From positions 62,001-126,000 of the forward strand of contig JABDMH010000073.1 of the NCBI GenBank assembly GCA_013001595.1: a DNA stretch of 64,000 bases. The letters are read 5' to 3'. Both the position numbers and the translations under genes were made by a program. Below the pieces are notes generated by a model. That model was not told where the DNA came from. It did not search any database and saw only the letters and a program-made list of their open reading frames with translations. The stretch comes from Saprospiraceae bacterium (lineage in GTDB: Bacteria > Bacteroidota > Bacteroidia > Chitinophagales > Saprospiraceae). Position 1 is the stretch's first letter. Each line of letters opens with the position of its first letter. Of this stretch, positions 9,344-18,288 are shown in pieces.

Positions 9344-10285
9344 TCATCCGCAAAGATCCAATCGCATTTTTATATTGGCTCTTTTATACTCTGTTTGTTC
9401 AAGTGCTACTTCTTCAAAACCATATTTCTTGTATAGATGTAAGGCAGGTTTTAGCCTTTTATTAGAATACAAGATGATGCATCGACTGCCATTGGTTCGA
9501 GCAAATCCAATGGCCGTCCGAAGCAGTTTTGAGCCGATGCCCAGACCGCGAAATTCGGGGTGTACGGCCATGCGACCTAGCTCGATCTCATCTTCTCCTG
9601 CAGGAAGCAAGGCCACTGTGCCAACAATAACACCCTGCTTTTTTGCCATAAAGATGGACCCACCTTTTTCCCTGATATGCTTCTCTGGATTTCCTAACAT
9701 TTTTTCATCAATGGGTTCCACTCTGAAGTAAGACTTGATCCATTCCAGATTTAGGTCTGCGAATGATCTTTCGTCTCCCTTTGCAAATGGCTTGATTGCT
9801 ATTTCCTCATCTTCCAGGTGATTTAGTACCCGGTGGAAAAAACTTTCCTTAGCCAAAGCCTGCTCTACTTTGGCTAGTTCCGCCAGAAAATTATCACTCT
9901 GAAAAATAGATTTGACACCCGCTTCACATGCTTCCCACACACGCTCCATTTCAGGTAATTGAGAAAGTGCTTTTTCCGAAAGCTTAATTACCCGTTTGCG
10001 ATTATCAGATGGATCGGAAGTGATTTGTAGGTATCCACTCTTATCCATCTTCTGTACAATGTTTATGACAGATGGATGTGCAAAGTGTAGGACAGATGCG
10101 ATCTCCGAAACAGTCGTCTGTCCACGCTCCATAATGATTCGAAATATGAGAAACCAGTTGGCTTCAATGCCAATATCGATGTGATCGTAAAGTGCTCGAC
10201 CACTAGCCATTGTCTGGTCGCTCAACCGTTTGATCCTGGATATTACTCCCAGATACCCCAGATCCTTCAGATAGTCGTTTTTCAT
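9344..10285 (-). CDS. MarR-type regulator fused to GNAT acetyltransferase
   Basis: Two-domain protein. Residues 1-145 form a MarR winged helix: TVSEIASVLHFAHPSVINIVQKMDKSGYL is the recognition region, followed by the wing SDPSDNRKRVIKLSEK. Residues about 160-313 form a GNAT acetyltransferase with the acetyl-CoA loop EFRGLGIGSKLL. Such fusions are common in Bacteroidota and other phyla. The acetyltransferase half may act on a small molecule whose ligand state the MarR half senses, but this is inference. ATG start. Two dyads (10292-10305 and 10317-10327) and a TATATTTG element on the same strand directly upstream suggest autoregulation. Confidence 0.88.
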   Translation of the reverse strand: MKNDYLKDLGYLGVISRIKRLSDQTMASGRALYDHIDIGIEANWFLIFRIIMERGQTTVSEIASVLHFAHPSVINIVQKMDKSGYLQITSDPSDNRKRVIKLSEKALSQLPEMERVWEACEAGVKSIFQSDNFLAELAKVEQALAKESFFHRVLNHLEDEEIAIKPFAKGDERSFADLNLEWIKSYFRVEPIDEKMLGNPEKHIREKGGSIFMAKKQGVIVGTVALLPAGEDEIELGRMAVHPEFRGLGIGSKLLRTAIGFARTNGSRCIILYSNKRLKPALHLYKKYGFEEVALEQTEYKRANIKMRLDLCG

Positions 10286-10291
10286 AAATTA

Positions 10292-10327
10292 TGTAGCTGA
10301 CTACAAATATAATGGAAGTTGTCAACT
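10292..10327 (-). promoter_or_regulatory. Promoter with MarR-type dyads for the MarR-GNAT gene
   Basis: TGTAG-CTGA-CTACA (10292-10305) and AGTTG-T-CAACT (10317-10327) are inverted repeats immediately upstream of the start codon. A Bacteroidota -7 element TATATTTG reads on the minus strand at 10311-10304 and overlaps the first dyad. This fits an autorepressed promoter. Confidence 0.45.
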
Positions 10328-10541
10328 GCATTTGCCTCAGAGCTCACGTCTACTCATTTCTCTTGCATCCAATGATGGCACTAGGGCAAGGCTTCTGAAA
10401 AAATGTTAGCATGTAATGGCAATTGGAAAGCAGAACAACGTGGAGCCGAAAGGACATTCAATAAAAACCAGGCATTCTTCAGTAGTTTAGACAAAACTCC
10501 TTACTTTGATTGGCTACCTTTTTAGAGGATAATGCAAGAGT

Positions 10542-12215
10542 ATGTGTAAATACGTTATTGGTGTGGACTACGGCACGGATTCAGTTCGCTCTGTGGTGGT
10601 AAATGCCTCCACCGGTGCAGAACTTGGTGCAGCAGTCTTTCCATATCCCAGATGGAAAAAAGGGTATTTCTGTGATCCAAACACCAATCAGTTCAGGCAG
10701 CACCCTCTTGACTACATTGAAGGATTAGAGTCCTCCATTTGCGAAGCCCTCGATAATGCAGGTGAAGAGGTGGCCTCACAGGTCGTTGGTATCGCAGTGG
10801 ATACCACTGGCTCCACGCCTGTCGCTGTTGACCAATCTGGGACACCCCTGGCCCTATTGTATCCCCATCTTGAGAATCCCAATGCCATGTTTGTGCTTTG
10901 GAAAGATCATACAGCTATAAAGGAGGCAGAGGAAATTAACACATTATCAAATCAATGGCACATTGACTATACTCAATATGTAGGTGGCATCTATTCATCC
11001 GAGTGGTTCTGGGCCAAAATTTTACATGTAATCCGAATCGACCCCCATGTACGTTCTGATGCATATTCATGGGTAGAACACTGTGACTGGATACCATTTT
11101 TATTAACAGGCGGAACGGACGTTTCAAAAATGTATCGCAGTCGATGTGCTGCAGGACACAAAGCGATGTGGCACTCCGATTTTGGTGGACTGCCTTCCAA
11201 TGAATTTCTGGCCACCATAGACCCGCTGCTAGATGGATTGAGAGATCGGCTTTATCGAGATACTTTTACTTCTGATGTACCCGTTGGCAGTCTATCACTT
11301 GATTGGGCTAAACGCCTGGGTCTTAGTACTGATGTAGTCGTTTCAGTTGGTGCCTTCGATGCGCATATGGGGGCAGTGGGAGGTCAGATTGAGCCCTATT
11401 ATCTGAGTAAGGTCATGGGTACGTCTACTTGTGACATGCTGGTAGCTCCTGCTGATACATTCGGAGATATCTTAGTCAAAGGCATCTGTGGCCAAGTGGA
11501 TGGTTCCGTTATACCTGGAATGATTGGGCTTGAAGCAGGTCAATCTGCATTTGGAGATGTATATGCTTGGTTTAGACAACTTCTTGCTTGGCCTTTGGAG
11601 CAAATACTAGGTGCCAATGCGGAGATTGATGAGGATACAAGAACAAAACTAGTCGCTCAGACCAAGGATCAGATCTTAGTCAAACTTAGCACCGATGCAG
11701 GTGAAATCGATCCATTAGAGTCTGGTATTGTTGCCATGGATTGGTTGAATGGTCGTCGAACGCCCGATGCGAATCAGGCCTTAAAAGGAGCATTGATTGG
11801 CTTAAATCTCAGTAGTGATGCACCGAAAATATTTCGAGCTCTTGTGGAAGCAACCTGTTTCGGTGCACGAAAAATTGTGGACCGATTTCAGGATGAAGGT
11901 GTACCCATTAGAGGAATTATCGGATTGGGAGGCGTAGCTCAAAAATCGCCATTTACCATGCAAATCCTAGCAGATGTGTTAGATAGGCCCATCAAAATAG
12001 CCCGCTCGGAACAGACTTGCGCCTTGGGTGCAGCGATGTTCGCAGCCACCGCTGCAGGCCTCTACAACGATGTCATGGAAGCCATGCAAGCCATGGGACC
12101 AGGATTCGATGTAACATATCGGCCTAAGGCAGATCAAGTGGAAAAGTACCACCAAATTTATGCTCGATACGAACAGCTCGCTACCTTGGTTGAGCAAACA
12201 GAACAAAGCAGCTAA
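10542..12215 (+). CDS. araB: Ribulokinase
   Basis: FGGY-family kinase that phosphorylates L-ribulose to L-ribulose 5-phosphate with ATP in the cytosol. The N-terminal actin-like motif is GVDYGTDSVRSVVVN. The AraB-typical segments WKDHTA, RCAAGHKAMWH, and MGTSTCDM followed by GQVDGSVIPGMIGLEAGQSAFGD are all present, as is the second-domain LIGLNL and GLGGVAQKSP region. Length 557 is normal for AraB. It heads an operon: the stop TAA is followed directly by the ATG of araD. No arabinose isomerase gene is in the window, so L-ribulose (or a related ketopentose) may be made elsewhere or taken up. Confidence 0.93.
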   Translation: MCKYVIGVDYGTDSVRSVVVNASTGAELGAAVFPYPRWKKGYFCDPNTNQFRQHPLDYIEGLESSICEALDNAGEEVASQVVGIAVDTTGSTPVAVDQSGTPLALLYPHLENPNAMFVLWKDHTAIKEAEEINTLSNQWHIDYTQYVGGIYSSEWFWAKILHVIRIDPHVRSDAYSWVEHCDWIPFLLTGGTDVSKMYRSRCAAGHKAMWHSDFGGLPSNEFLATIDPLLDGLRDRLYRDTFTSDVPVGSLSLDWAKRLGLSTDVVVSVGAFDAHMGAVGGQIEPYYLSKVMGTSTCDMLVAPADTFGDILVKGICGQVDGSVIPGMIGLEAGQSAFGDVYAWFRQLLAWPLEQILGANAEIDEDTRTKLVAQTKDQILVKLSTDAGEIDPLESGIVAMDWLNGRRTPDANQALKGALIGLNLSSDAPKIFRALVEATCFGARKIVDRFQDEGVPIRGIIGLGGVAQKSPFTMQILADVLDRPIKIARSEQTCALGAAMFAATAAGLYNDVMEAMQAMGPGFDVTYRPKADQVEKYHQIYARYEQLATLVEQTEQSS

Positions 12216-12914
12216 ATGCCTGACTATACAAGAATAAGAGAAGAAGCATACGCCGCCAATATGCGACTCCCTGCATTGGACCTAGTGTTATTTACTTTCG
12301 GAAATGCAAGCAGTATAGATCGTGAGCAGGGTGTTTTTGCAATCAAGCCAAGTGGCGTAGATTACCAAAATCTGGAACCATCAGATATGGTAATCGTGGA
12401 TCTTGATGGTAAGGTGGTACAAGGCCAGTTGCGGCCATCATCAGACACGAAGACACATGCCGTCCTATATAAGCAATGGCCATCCATTGGCGGCATCGTT
12501 CATACGCATTCTACCTATGCGACGGCCTGGGCACAATCGCAATTGGATATTCCCTTGTTTGGCACGACCCATGCTGACCATCTGACCGTCGATGTGCCCT
12601 GTGCACCACCAATGGACGATGCGATGATAGCGGGAGACTACGAGTACCAGACCGGGTTTCAGATCGTCAATCATTTTGCCACACAAAACTTAAATCCGAT
12701 TCAAGTAGAAATGGTATTGGTAGCCAATCATGCACCGTTTACTTGGGGAAAAGATGTGAAGAAAGCAGTATATAATAGTGCCGTACTCGAGGAACTGGCA
12801 AAAATGGCTTACCTCACTCGACAAATCAGGCCAGATGTTCCACTGATGAAAGATGCTCTCATCGAAAAACACTTTTTGCGCAAGCATGGTAAAAATGCAT
12901 ACTACGGACAATGA
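12216..12914 (+). CDS. araD: L-ribulose-5-phosphate 4-epimerase
   Basis: Class II aldolase-fold, zinc-dependent epimerase that converts L-ribulose 5-phosphate to D-xylulose 5-phosphate, which enters the pentose phosphate pathway. Motifs in order: FGNASSIDRE and KPSGVDY (phosphate binding), GGIVHTHSTYATAWAQ (two metal His), FGTTHADH, and VLVANHAPFTWG with the third metal His. Length 232 matches AraD. The start abuts the ribulokinase stop, and the stop overlaps the HAD gene start by 4 bp (ATGA), so translation is coupled. Confidence 0.93.
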   Translation: MPDYTRIREEAYAANMRLPALDLVLFTFGNASSIDREQGVFAIKPSGVDYQNLEPSDMVIVDLDGKVVQGQLRPSSDTKTHAVLYKQWPSIGGIVHTHSTYATAWAQSQLDIPLFGTTHADHLTVDVPCAPPMDDAMIAGDYEYQTGFQIVNHFATQNLNPIQVEMVLVANHAPFTWGKDVKKAVYNSAVLEELAKMAYLTRQIRPDVPLMKDALIEKHFLRKHGKNAYYGQ

Positions 12915-13576
12915 GGGGCGTGATCTTTGATATGGATGGCACGATGGTGGACAATATGATGGTACATCATCGTGCATGGCAGAAAAAACTGGCAGACCTT
13001 GGTATATTTCTTGATTTAGATCAAGTCAAAGCTGAGATCCATGGAGTAAATGAAGAAATCCTGGCACGCATGTTCGGAGATCAGTTTACAGTCGAAGAAC
13101 GAAAGCAAATTTCTCATGAAAAGGAAGCCGCCTATCGATCCATCTTCAAAAACGAATTGGTGTTGGTTTCTGGTTTAACTGAACTACTGAGTGATTTATC
13201 AGGGCAGGGATTGCCACTCGCCATTGGTACTGCTGCACCAATAGAAAATGTGGATTTTGTGCTGGACGAACTTGCTCTAAGGTCGTTTTTTAGAGCAATC
13301 CTACATGCAGGAAGTGTCACGAAGGGCAAACCAAATCCTGAGATTTTCTTGAAGGCAGCAAGTGCATTAAATCTACCTATTGAGCAATGTCTGGTTTTTG
13401 AAGATTCGGTCACAGGAGCAGAAGCTAGCCATCGAGCTGGAGCTCAATCCATCATCATCACAACCACCCATAGACCAGAGGAATTTACACATCTAGATAA
13501 TATACTTGCTTTTATTGAAGACTTTAGCACGATTTCCGTGCAGCAGATTTTGGACATCGATCCGAAAAATCTATAA
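12911..13576 (+). CDS. HAD phosphatase, beta-phosphoglucomutase-like
   Basis: Haloacid dehalogenase hydrolase with FDMDGTMVDN (nucleophile and acid Asp near residues 7 and 9), a helical cap, GTAAP for motif II, KGKPNPEIF for the motif III Lys, and FEDSVTGAEA for motif IV. This is the subgroup that includes beta-phosphoglucomutase and small sugar phosphatases. Overlap with araD and its place before the symporter make it part of the pentulose operon. It may remove or relocate phosphate on a sugar phosphate that builds up in this pathway. The exact substrate is unknown. Confidence 0.85.
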   Translation: MRGVIFDMDGTMVDNMMVHHRAWQKKLADLGIFLDLDQVKAEIHGVNEEILARMFGDQFTVEERKQISHEKEAAYRSIFKNELVLVSGLTELLSDLSGQGLPLAIGTAAPIENVDFVLDELALRSFFRAILHAGSVTKGKPNPEIFLKAASALNLPIEQCLVFEDSVTGAEASHRAGAQSIIITTTHRPEEFTHLDNILAFIEDFSTISVQQILDIDPKNL

Positions 13577-13594
13577 CCAACTTAACGCTACTTT

Positions 13595-15349
13595 ATGACC
13601 GTGCTATCAACCCTGGACTGGGTATTTATATTAGCTTATTTCTCATTGATATTGGGAATTGCTTGGTGGGTAATTAAGCAAAAAAATGAAACTTCAGACG
13701 AATATTTTCTTGCCGGTCGCAACCTGGGCTGGTTTGTAGTGGGGGCTTCGATTTTCGCATCCAACATAGGCTCAGAACACCTAGTGGGGTTGGCTGGAAG
13801 TGGTGCCACCGATGGGGTCGCACTGGCACATTACGAACTACATGCATGGTGCTTACTAGTCTTGGGCTGGGTAATGGCACCCTTTTATATGCGATCACAA
13901 GTATTCACGATGCCGGAGTTCTTGGAAAGAAGGTTTTCGCCTACTGCACGTTGGGTGTTGTCCTTGATTTCATTGGTGGCGTATGTACTCACGAAGGTTG
14001 CTGTAGGAATTTTTGCGGGAGGTATCGTCTTCGGAGTACTCATGCCAGAAGTCAACTTTATGGGGCTAAATAGTTTCTGGTTGGGATCAATTCTAGTCAT
14101 TTTATTGACGGGAGCATATACCGTCCTGGGAGGTCTGCGCGCTGTGGCCTATACAGAGGCGATTCAAACGGTTGTATTGATATTCGGTTCTATATTGGTT
14201 ACATGGTATGGGCTAGATGCACTAGGTGGTTGGTCAGAGCTGAAGCGCATTGCTGGTTCAGATATGTTTAATTTATGGAAACCACTCGTTCCGGAAGGTT
14301 TGGAAGGAACATGGGCACCTATTAAAAACGACACCACCATGGCCTGGTATTTCAACGGAAATTACCCTTGGTTGGGCATGCTTTTTTGTGCTCCGATAAT
14401 TGGCTTGTGGTATTGGTGCACAGACCAATATATTGTACAGCGTACCTTGGCAGCAGCCAACCTGACAGAAGCACGACGAGGCACAATCGCAGCGGCCTTT
14501 CTTAAGCTCTTGCCCGTCTTTATTTTCATTATTCCAGGTATGATTTGTTTTGCCCTAGCAGCCAGCGGAAAAATGGAATCCTTAAGCGATGCACTTCTCG
14601 ATAGTGATGGTCAGGTGATCACAGCCAATGCACAACAAGCGTTTCCACTTCTGGTCGCCACCATTTTGCCATCCGGTATTCGGGGCCTTGTTGTCGCAGG
14701 ACTATTGGCAGCATTGATGAGCTCACTGGCCGGTGTATTCAATGCGTCATCGACCCTATTTACGATGGACTTCTACTCTAAATTTCGTCCCAATGCATCT
14801 GAAAAATCTTTGGTACGAATCGGTCGCATAGCTACCGTAGTGATGGTTATCATCGGTCTTCTATGGATTCCCGTTATTCAGGGCAGCAGAGGCTTGTACG
14901 ATTACCTGCAAAGTGTGCAGGGCTATTTGGCCCCGCCGATATTCGTTGTTTTCTTTTTTGGTGTATTCAATAAAAAATTGAATGCCAAAGGATGTCTGGC
15001 AGCGCTGGGTGTGGGGTTTGCCATGGGAATATTTCGGTTAGCCATTGATACTCCAGTAGCGCTTTATGAAGACTTTTCATACACTGAGGGTTCATTCTTC
15101 TGGATAATTAATAGCATTTTCTTTCAGTACTACAGCCTGATTATTTTGATAGTCTGTGCGATCACAATGATTGCTGTCAGCTATGCCACTGAGGCACCGG
15201 CTTATGAAAAAATCAAGGGCTTAACTTTTGCAACCTTAACTGCTGAGGATAAAGCTGAAAATAGAGCGAGCTATACTAAGGCGGATGTGATCTGGTCCGG
15301 TGTCGTAATCCTGTTGATCATTGCTGCCTACTTGTATTTTTCAGGCTAA
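13595..15349 (+). CDS. Na+/sugar symporter (SSS family, SGLT-like)
   Basis: Integral inner-membrane solute:sodium symporter with about 14 hydrophobic helices. SGLT-type signatures are SDEYFLAGRNLGWFVVGASIFASNIGSEHLVGLAGSG near residues 32-68 (first Na+ site), LGGLRAVAYTEAIQT, and WYWCTDQYIVQRTLAA. Length 584 is normal. It is the last gene of the araB-araD-HAD operon (18-bp gap) and probably imports the pentose or pentulose that those enzymes use, although SGLT homologues also carry hexoses. Confidence 0.9.
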   Translation: MTVLSTLDWVFILAYFSLILGIAWWVIKQKNETSDEYFLAGRNLGWFVVGASIFASNIGSEHLVGLAGSGATDGVALAHYELHAWCLLVLGWVMAPFYMRSQVFTMPEFLERRFSPTARWVLSLISLVAYVLTKVAVGIFAGGIVFGVLMPEVNFMGLNSFWLGSILVILLTGAYTVLGGLRAVAYTEAIQTVVLIFGSILVTWYGLDALGGWSELKRIAGSDMFNLWKPLVPEGLEGTWAPIKNDTTMAWYFNGNYPWLGMLFCAPIIGLWYWCTDQYIVQRTLAAANLTEARRGTIAAAFLKLLPVFIFIIPGMICFALAASGKMESLSDALLDSDGQVITANAQQAFPLLVATILPSGIRGLVVAGLLAALMSSLAGVFNASSTLFTMDFYSKFRPNASEKSLVRIGRIATVVMVIIGLLWIPVIQGSRGLYDYLQSVQGYLAPPIFVVFFFGVFNKKLNAKGCLAALGVGFAMGIFRLAIDTPVALYEDFSYTEGSFFWIINSIFFQYYSLIILIVCAITMIAVSYATEAPAYEKIKGLTFATLTAEDKAENRASYTKADVIWSGVVILLIIAAYLYFSG

Positions 15350-15539
15350 GTAAAACACCAAGCCTTCAATAGAGCGATATGAACGATATGAACGATAATT
15401 GAGCTATTTTTTTTGGCGGAATTTGGTTTGTAAAAACAATGATACGAGGCCATGCCGTGCAAGTTTATTTGCAGAAAGTACAAGATCAATAGAAAGAAAA
15501 TTAAGCACATCACAACCATTTCTCCATGAGCACGTTTAC

Positions 15540-15557
15540 TAGACGACTGGTCAACTA
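15540..15557. promoter_or_regulatory. TetR operator-like motif, copy 1
   Basis: TAGACGACTGGTCAACTA lies 12 bp before the TetR start codon. It matches the copy at 16186-16203 at 17 of 18 bases and has dyad symmetry around GACCGGTC-like bases. It resembles the TAGAC/GGTC sites known for LmrA/QdoR-type TetR proteins. It probably mediates autoregulation. Confidence 0.6.
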
Positions 15558-15568
15558 ATTGAATTGGA

Positions 15569-16168
15569 ATGCCATCAAGAACAAGTGCAGGTACATTGAA
15601 AAAAGATCTTTTGCTAAAGCAGGGAATTGATCTGATGTATGTACGAGGGTATAATGGCACCAGTATAAAGGATATCGTAGATGCAGCCGGTATACCTAAG
15701 GGTTCTTTCTATTTCTACTTTGACTCGAAGGAGGATTTCGCCATCGAAGCACTGAATGCATACTTGCAGGAAACGAACCTTGAATTGCAGGCCGTTCTGA
15801 ATAGCGAACATAAAACTGACAAACAAAGACTCTTAGATTTTTTTGATCTGCGCATCAGACACAACATTGAACAAATGCACTGTAGTCGCGGGTGTTTTAT
15901 TGCTAATATGGCATCAGAAATGGCGAGTAGTAATGAAGCTTTGAGAAAAAAAGTGCACTCACTCTTTGAGTCATCAGTAGATCAGATTGCAAAAATCATC
16001 AGGAATGGCCAGCAAAACGGCAGCCTCAAAACAAAAACCGACTCAAAGAAGTTAGCGAGTGCAATAGAAGACGCTTGGAAGGGAGCGCTGGTGACGATGA
16101 AATCTTGCAGGTGTGAAGCACCCTTAGATAATTTCAGAAACATTATACTTAAGCAACTACTGGTCTAA
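15569..16168 (+). CDS. TetR/AcrR regulator
   Basis: One-component repressor. The N-terminal helix-turn-helix is GYNGTSIKDIVDAAGIPKGSFYFYFDSKEDFAIEAL (about residues 28-62). The C-terminal ligand domain has the CSRGCFIANMASEMA stretch that marks the subgroup containing LmrA/YxaF-like regulators of SDR, quinone or drug-response genes. ATG start. It is followed after 75 bp by an SDR oxidoreductase, and both genes carry the same 18-bp operator-like sequence upstream, so the SDR gene is the most likely target and the ligand may be the SDR substrate. Confidence 0.9.
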   Translation: MPSRTSAGTLKKDLLLKQGIDLMYVRGYNGTSIKDIVDAAGIPKGSFYFYFDSKEDFAIEALNAYLQETNLELQAVLNSEHKTDKQRLLDFFDLRIRHNIEQMHCSRGCFIANMASEMASSNEALRKKVHSLFESSVDQIAKIIRNGQQNGSLKTKTDSKKLASAIEDAWKGALVTMKSCRCEAPLDNFRNIILKQLLV

Positions 16169-16185
16169 AAAATTTCTCTGCAATA

Positions 16186-16203
16186 TAGACGACCGGTCAA
16201 CTA
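16186..16203. promoter_or_regulatory. TetR operator-like motif, copy 2
   Basis: TAGACGACCGGTCAACTA lies 40 bp before the SDR start. It is an imperfect palindrome (14 of 18 positions symmetric) and differs from copy 1 by one base. Confidence 0.6.
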
Positions 16204-16243
16204 TAAAAAATTACGCATTTATTAATCTTATAAATCAATAACT

Positions 16244-16993
16244 ATGAGTTCATTACAAGGAAAAGTGGCAGTGATTACGGGCGCTACGTCCGGCATGGGT
16301 TTTGACACAGCCAAATTGTTTATTAGTGAAGGTGCCAAAGTGGTCATCACTGGAAGATCCCAAGCAAAACTCAATGAAGCAGCTTCCCAGCTTAGTGGCG
16401 ACTTTATTGCCATTAGAGCAGATGCTGCTTCTCTTCATGACAGCGAGAAGTTAATTGATCAGACTTTGGCACATTTTGGTCAAATCGACATCTTATTTCT
16501 CAATGCGGGAATATTTGGAGCATATCCCGTGGCAGAATCTTCAGAAGAATTTTTCGACTCTATTTTTAGCATTAATACAAAGGGACCATACTTTACAGCA
16601 AAACTGGCTATACCTCACCTTCGTCCCGGGGCAAGTATTTTATTTAATACCTCGGTCTCCAATGTAAAGGGTATGCCGGGAGTTTCAGCCTACGCAGCAA
16701 GTAAGGCAGCTTTGCGTTCAATTGTGCGGACCTTGGCGTCAGAATTGGGCCCACAGGGGATCCGGGTAAATGCCGTTTCGCCTGGACCCATTGAAACACC
16801 GATTTGGGGAAAAACCAACTTATCGGAAGAGGAAGTGAATGGCTTCGCTACAGGCGTATCTCAGCAAGTGCCCCTGGGGCGCTTTGGTAAAGGAACTGAA
16901 GTAGCTGAAACTGCATTATTTCTATCTTCGGATGCATCAAGCTACATAAATGGAGCTGAGATTCCGGTAGATGGAGGTATGGCTCAGGTTTAA
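16244..16993 (+). CDS. SDR-family oxidoreductase (classical)
   Basis: Short-chain dehydrogenase/reductase of 249 residues. The cofactor motif TGATSGMG lies at residues 13-20, NAG at about 86, and the catalytic YAASK near 152 is preceded by a catalytic Ser. The C-terminal tail SSYINGAEIPVDGGM is typical. An Arg in GRSQAK after beta-2 suggests NADPH preference. Its control by the adjacent TetR protein points to a role in reducing a reactive carbonyl or quinone, but the substrate is not known. Confidence 0.9.
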   Translation: MSSLQGKVAVITGATSGMGFDTAKLFISEGAKVVITGRSQAKLNEAASQLSGDFIAIRADAASLHDSEKLIDQTLAHFGQIDILFLNAGIFGAYPVAESSEEFFDSIFSINTKGPYFTAKLAIPHLRPGASILFNTSVSNVKGMPGVSAYAASKAALRSIVRTLASELGPQGIRVNAVSPGPIETPIWGKTNLSEEEVNGFATGVSQQVPLGRFGKGTEVAETALFLSSDASSYINGAEIPVDGGMAQV

Positions 16994-17008
16994 AGTGTGA
17001 ACAACGCC

Positions 17009-17035
17009 CCCCAAACAGATTTCTTTAGTTTGGGG
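17009..17035. terminator. Bidirectional hairpin between convergent genes
   Basis: CCCCAAAC (17009-17016) pairs perfectly with GTTTGGGG (17028-17035). The TAA stop of the leftward gene lies in the loop (17025-17027). There is no strong T-run, so efficiency is uncertain. Confidence 0.5.
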
Positions 17036-18278
17036 TGTGTATTCTTCCCCGACGAATCTGTGATTGCAGATAGATCCAAAGTCCGATCGGCAGCAACAAG
17101 GAGGCTATAAAAAGAATAAGATGGTAATTACCCAAGAAGCCCTGCTCCATCCACAGCATAAGTCCCTGAAAGAAGAGTAGGAATTCAGTGGCCAAGAATC
17201 CCATGAGAAAAATATAGATGCCAACCTTGCCCCCTCTAGAAGTGGGTTGTATTTCTTCATGAATTAGACCCATCACGAATGTGCTCAAGGCTCCAAGCAT
17301 CAAAAGATGTACAAATCCAACTACAAAATTTCTGATGGTGTAACTTACCGTAGCTAAATAAGGGATGGCTACTAAAGTCTGAATGACGATCTTGATGGCC
17401 AGTGCATAAAAGGCAATCAGCCATAGAAAATAAGTCCAGCGTTTCACTGAGCTTCTGAGTTGATCAACGATTCGATGAAGCAGTATACCAAGTGCAACTA
17501 GCGCGCCCATTTGTATTAAGACACCTAAGCTATTCACCCAAAAAATCAGCTTGTCCGGAGTGGACCAGGTAACAGCCAGCGCATAGGTTAGTATGCATGA
17601 GACTAGTAATAATTGATAAAAGAGCCTAGATAGTGTGGTGGAGAGGTTCAAGCCCTTGTTCTCCCAATATCTATAGGCAAGGGCAAGTGCTGCAAAAATA
17701 AACCACCCATTGAACTGGTAGTGAAGGAAGAACTGGATGGATGCATAGTACCATGCAGTGCCTTTAAGAGGTGAGTTCATGATAAAACCCAATGCCCAAG
17801 TGCCCATGGTGGAAACAATCATAAAAATCAGGGCAGTACGAACAAACAATGCAGAGGGTGCGGTTTTTATGTGTGTGGATTTCAAATCGACGAACACGCG
17901 AAAGCAGAAGGCATAGCTAAGAAATATATGCAGTGTACTAAAACAAATTGAAAACAGACCATATCCTTGAATTGGAAAGGTAATGAGCATACCCAGCACC
18001 GAGATCTGGGTCCAACAAAACAACTGCCGATATCTATTGGCATCTAAATTAAAGGCGTACACAATCAGCACATATAGAACGCCATATAGCCAACCCAGCA
18101 TGGCCACATGTGAATGGGCGTGCTGAAGGTTCTTATACCATAGCCATTCTGGTAGTTCCAACACAAATGCCAAGCGCAGCAATGCACCCAAAATTGCGGC
18201 GATCAGAAAAAACAAGATGGTCACCCATGACCATCGTTGCAGCATCTGCCTTGATTCCTTGCTAATTAGTGGAGGCAA
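17025..18278 (-). CDS. Heme-copper-oxidase-subunit-I-like membrane protein
   Basis: Polytopic inner-membrane protein (417 residues, about 12 helices) with His-bearing helices: QHAHSHVAMLGW near residue 51, FFLHYQFNGWFIF near 180 and GFVHLLMLG near 325. The spacing recalls the heme-ligand helices of CcoN/NorB-type subunit I proteins, and similar proteins occur beside nosZ in other Bacteroidota. It lies in an operon with an Rrf2 regulator and a cytochrome c, so a role in electron transfer to the periplasm or in NO/N2O handling is likely. TTG at 18278 is used as start; ATG at 18245 would begin directly at helix 1. The full catalytic set of an oxidase is not evident. Confidence 0.6.
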   Translation of the reverse strand: MPPLISKESRQMLQRWSWVTILFFLIAAILGALLRLAFVLELPEWLWYKNLQHAHSHVAMLGWLYGVLYVLIVYAFNLDANRYRQLFCWTQISVLGMLITFPIQGYGLFSICFSTLHIFLSYAFCFRVFVDLKSTHIKTAPSALFVRTALIFMIVSTMGTWALGFIMNSPLKGTAWYYASIQFFLHYQFNGWFIFAALALAYRYWENKGLNLSTTLSRLFYQLLLVSCILTYALAVTWSTPDKLIFWVNSLGVLIQMGALVALGILLHRIVDQLRSSVKRWTYFLWLIAFYALAIKIVIQTLVAIPYLATVSYTIRNFVVGFVHLLMLGALSTFVMGLIHEEIQPTSRGGKVGIYIFLMGFLATEFLLFFQGLMLWMEQGFLGNYHLILFIASLLLPIGLWIYLQSQIRRGRIHTPN

Positions 18279-18288
18279 AATCCCTCAA

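Noticed and set aside
15375-15396. Short tandem repeat of CGATATGAA, 2.4 copies
   Set aside because: Too short and few copies to call a regulatory or variable repeat.
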